Shown piece after piece: positions 63,114 through 64,000 of a stretch of 64,000 bases of DNA (position 1 is its first letter; the number at the start of each line of letters is the position of its first letter). The stretch comes from Microthyrium microscopicum (taxonomy: Eukaryota > Ascomycota > Dothideomycetes > Microthyriales > Microthyriaceae). The translations under genes were made by a program, and so were the position numbers. The stretch covers positions 923,736-987,735 of the forward strand of contig MU004231.1 in assembly GCA_010405405.1 (NCBI GenBank), read 5' to 3'. The notes below the pieces were generated by a model that saw nothing but the letters and a program-made list of their open reading frames with translations, had not been told where the DNA came from and did not search any database.

Positions 63114-64000
63114 ATGCCTGCCTCAAGGGGCGCCATACGCATGAACACCTGGAGCGGCCGAATTATACCGCTTATAGCAATCGCCGCCAACGCATACGTT
63201 TTATACGTAATAACAAAATCCATCGCAGTCGACTATCTACTGCAGCCAACCCTCAACTATATCCCAAAACGGCGGGCGATTGCCACCGTATTCATCGCAC
63301 TACAATACATCCTCGCCATTCCCACCTTCTCATCATGGCTGCGCTACGCCATCGCCATCCTCACCAATCCTGGTTATACCCCACAAAACCAGAAACCACG
63401 ACGCCGCGGCTCGTCGCGCACCCGGAGCTCGTCGCAAAGAAGAAGCAGGAGCGCCAGTCGAACGCGAGACGAGAAAAGAAAGTCTGATGGCAACATGAAC
63501 ATTGACAGACACGCTGTTCGCGAAGGAACGGATCCGACGCCACCCGGCTTGGAGCACTTTTATCGCAAGCAAGTTTTTACATGCTCAACGGACGGAGTAC
63601 CATCTTTTTGTGAGAGATGCTGGGCTTGGAAGCAAGATCGAGTCCACCATTGCAAAGAACTCAACAGATGCGTCAGCCGGTTTGACCATTATTGTCCTTG
63701 GGTTGGTGGTATTGTTGGCGAAACGAGCCACAAATTCTTCATTCAATTCGCCTTTTACGCTTCGCTCTATTCAGGATTCATCTTCGCTTCTTGTTTATGG
63801 GCTGTAGTTCAGTCCAAAAAAGATTGCCACTCCTCGCCCGTATGTAATAGAGGGTGGCTGAATCCGCACTGGATTGTCGCCATTGCACTCGCAGGAATAT
63901 TCGGCTTCATGGCATTTGGAATCACTCTTAAGTTTGGCCATTCCGTGCTCAAAAATCGCACCACAATTGAAGAGCTCGCTATGGGCCACCCAAATTACTG
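63114..64000 (+). CDS. PFA5: DHHC-type palmitoyltransferase, PFA5-like (3' end outside window)
   Basis: An open frame from MPASRGAIRMNTWSGR to the window edge (295 codons seen, no intron). It has two N-terminal membrane spans (about 15-36, IIPLIAIAANAYVLYVI; about 54-78, IATVFIALQYILAIPTF) and a basic cytosolic stretch. A Cys-rich domain comes next (FCERCWAWKQDRVHHC...CVSRFDHYCPWVGGIVGE), then two more spans (FFIQFAFYASLYSGFIFAS; IVAIALAGIFGFMAFGI). The active-site tetrapeptide is DHYC rather than DHHC. The WVGG after it, in place of the usual WxxN, is characteristic of the PFA5 branch. The enzyme attaches fatty acyl groups to cysteines of membrane-associated proteins. The C-terminus is missing. 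Confidence 0.85.
   Translation, partial: MPASRGAIRMNTWSGRIIPLIAIAANAYVLYVITKSIAVDYLLQPTLNYIPKRRAIATVFIALQYILAIPTFSSWLRYAIAILTNPGYTPQNQKPRRRGSSRTRSSSQRRSRSASRTRDEKRKSDGNMNIDRHAVREGTDPTPPGLEHFYRKQVFTCSTDGVPSFCERCWAWKQDRVHHCKELNRCVSRFDHYCPWVGGIVGETSHKFFIQFAFYASLYSGFIFASCLWAVVQSKKDCHSSPVCNRGWLNPHWIVAIALAGIFGFMAFGITLKFGHSVLKNRTTIEELAMGHPNY

Overview
The window is nuclear DNA of a filamentous ascomycete (Pezizomycotina-type). Introns are short (about 41-116 nt) with GT...AG ends and CTRAY/TACTAAC-like branch points. Several genes are fungal-specific: a SOG2-type RAM-network LRR protein, Med18, Kgd4, a PFA5-type palmitoyltransferase, a fungal transcription-factor-domain protein and a chromodomain Ty3/gypsy element. 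Species cannot be fixed from the sequence alone.

Layout. Positions 1 to about 48,800 look accessory. Most genes there are short or orphan, several are decayed, and they are mixed with minisatellites, two foldback (inverted-repeat) elements, one assembly gap inside a 77-bp tandem array, and one LTR retrotransposon that looks whole. From about 48,800 to 64,000 the window is compact and holds mainly recognisable conserved genes: SOG2, an ACO2-like aconitase, KGD4, MED18, a flavoprotein monooxygenase, a short-chain dehydrogenase, a transcription-factor-domain protein, and a DHHC palmitoyltransferase that runs off the right edge.

Accessory half. Three minus-strand genes encode single-pass membrane proteins with large extra-membrane regions (1-1090, 8144-9214, 10625-11545). 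A dispersed three-member family carries a conserved VN[AS]LF-like motif, then an intron, then a Cys-rich CAN(C) domain (14256-14965, 29979-30772, 37943-38758). Only the middle copy reads open; the other two have in-frame stops. A second paralogous pair shares a DSHRF-type domain (2409-2950 and 43454-44159). Other genes are a JmjC-like/C2H2 gene with a minisatellite in its upstream region, an F-box-like protein, a protein with three internal 56-residue repeats, and a decayed Hsp70-like gene.

Retrotransposon. A 9,771-bp Ty3/gypsy chromovirus (18851-28621) has identical 140-bp LTRs and a GGGGA target duplication. It sits inside an exon of a host gene whose two halves (28990-28622 and 18845-17821) line up in one frame if the element is left out, so the insertion is very young.

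Conserved half. Sog2 is expected to act in polarity and cell-separation signalling, Aco2 and Kgd4 in mitochondrial metabolism, Med18 in the Mediator head, and the DHHC enzyme in protein S-acylation. The monooxygenase, dehydrogenase and regulator lie together (57.6-62.3 kb) and may form a small catabolic or secondary-metabolic group. Exon coordinates were worked out by hand from splice signals and reading frames.
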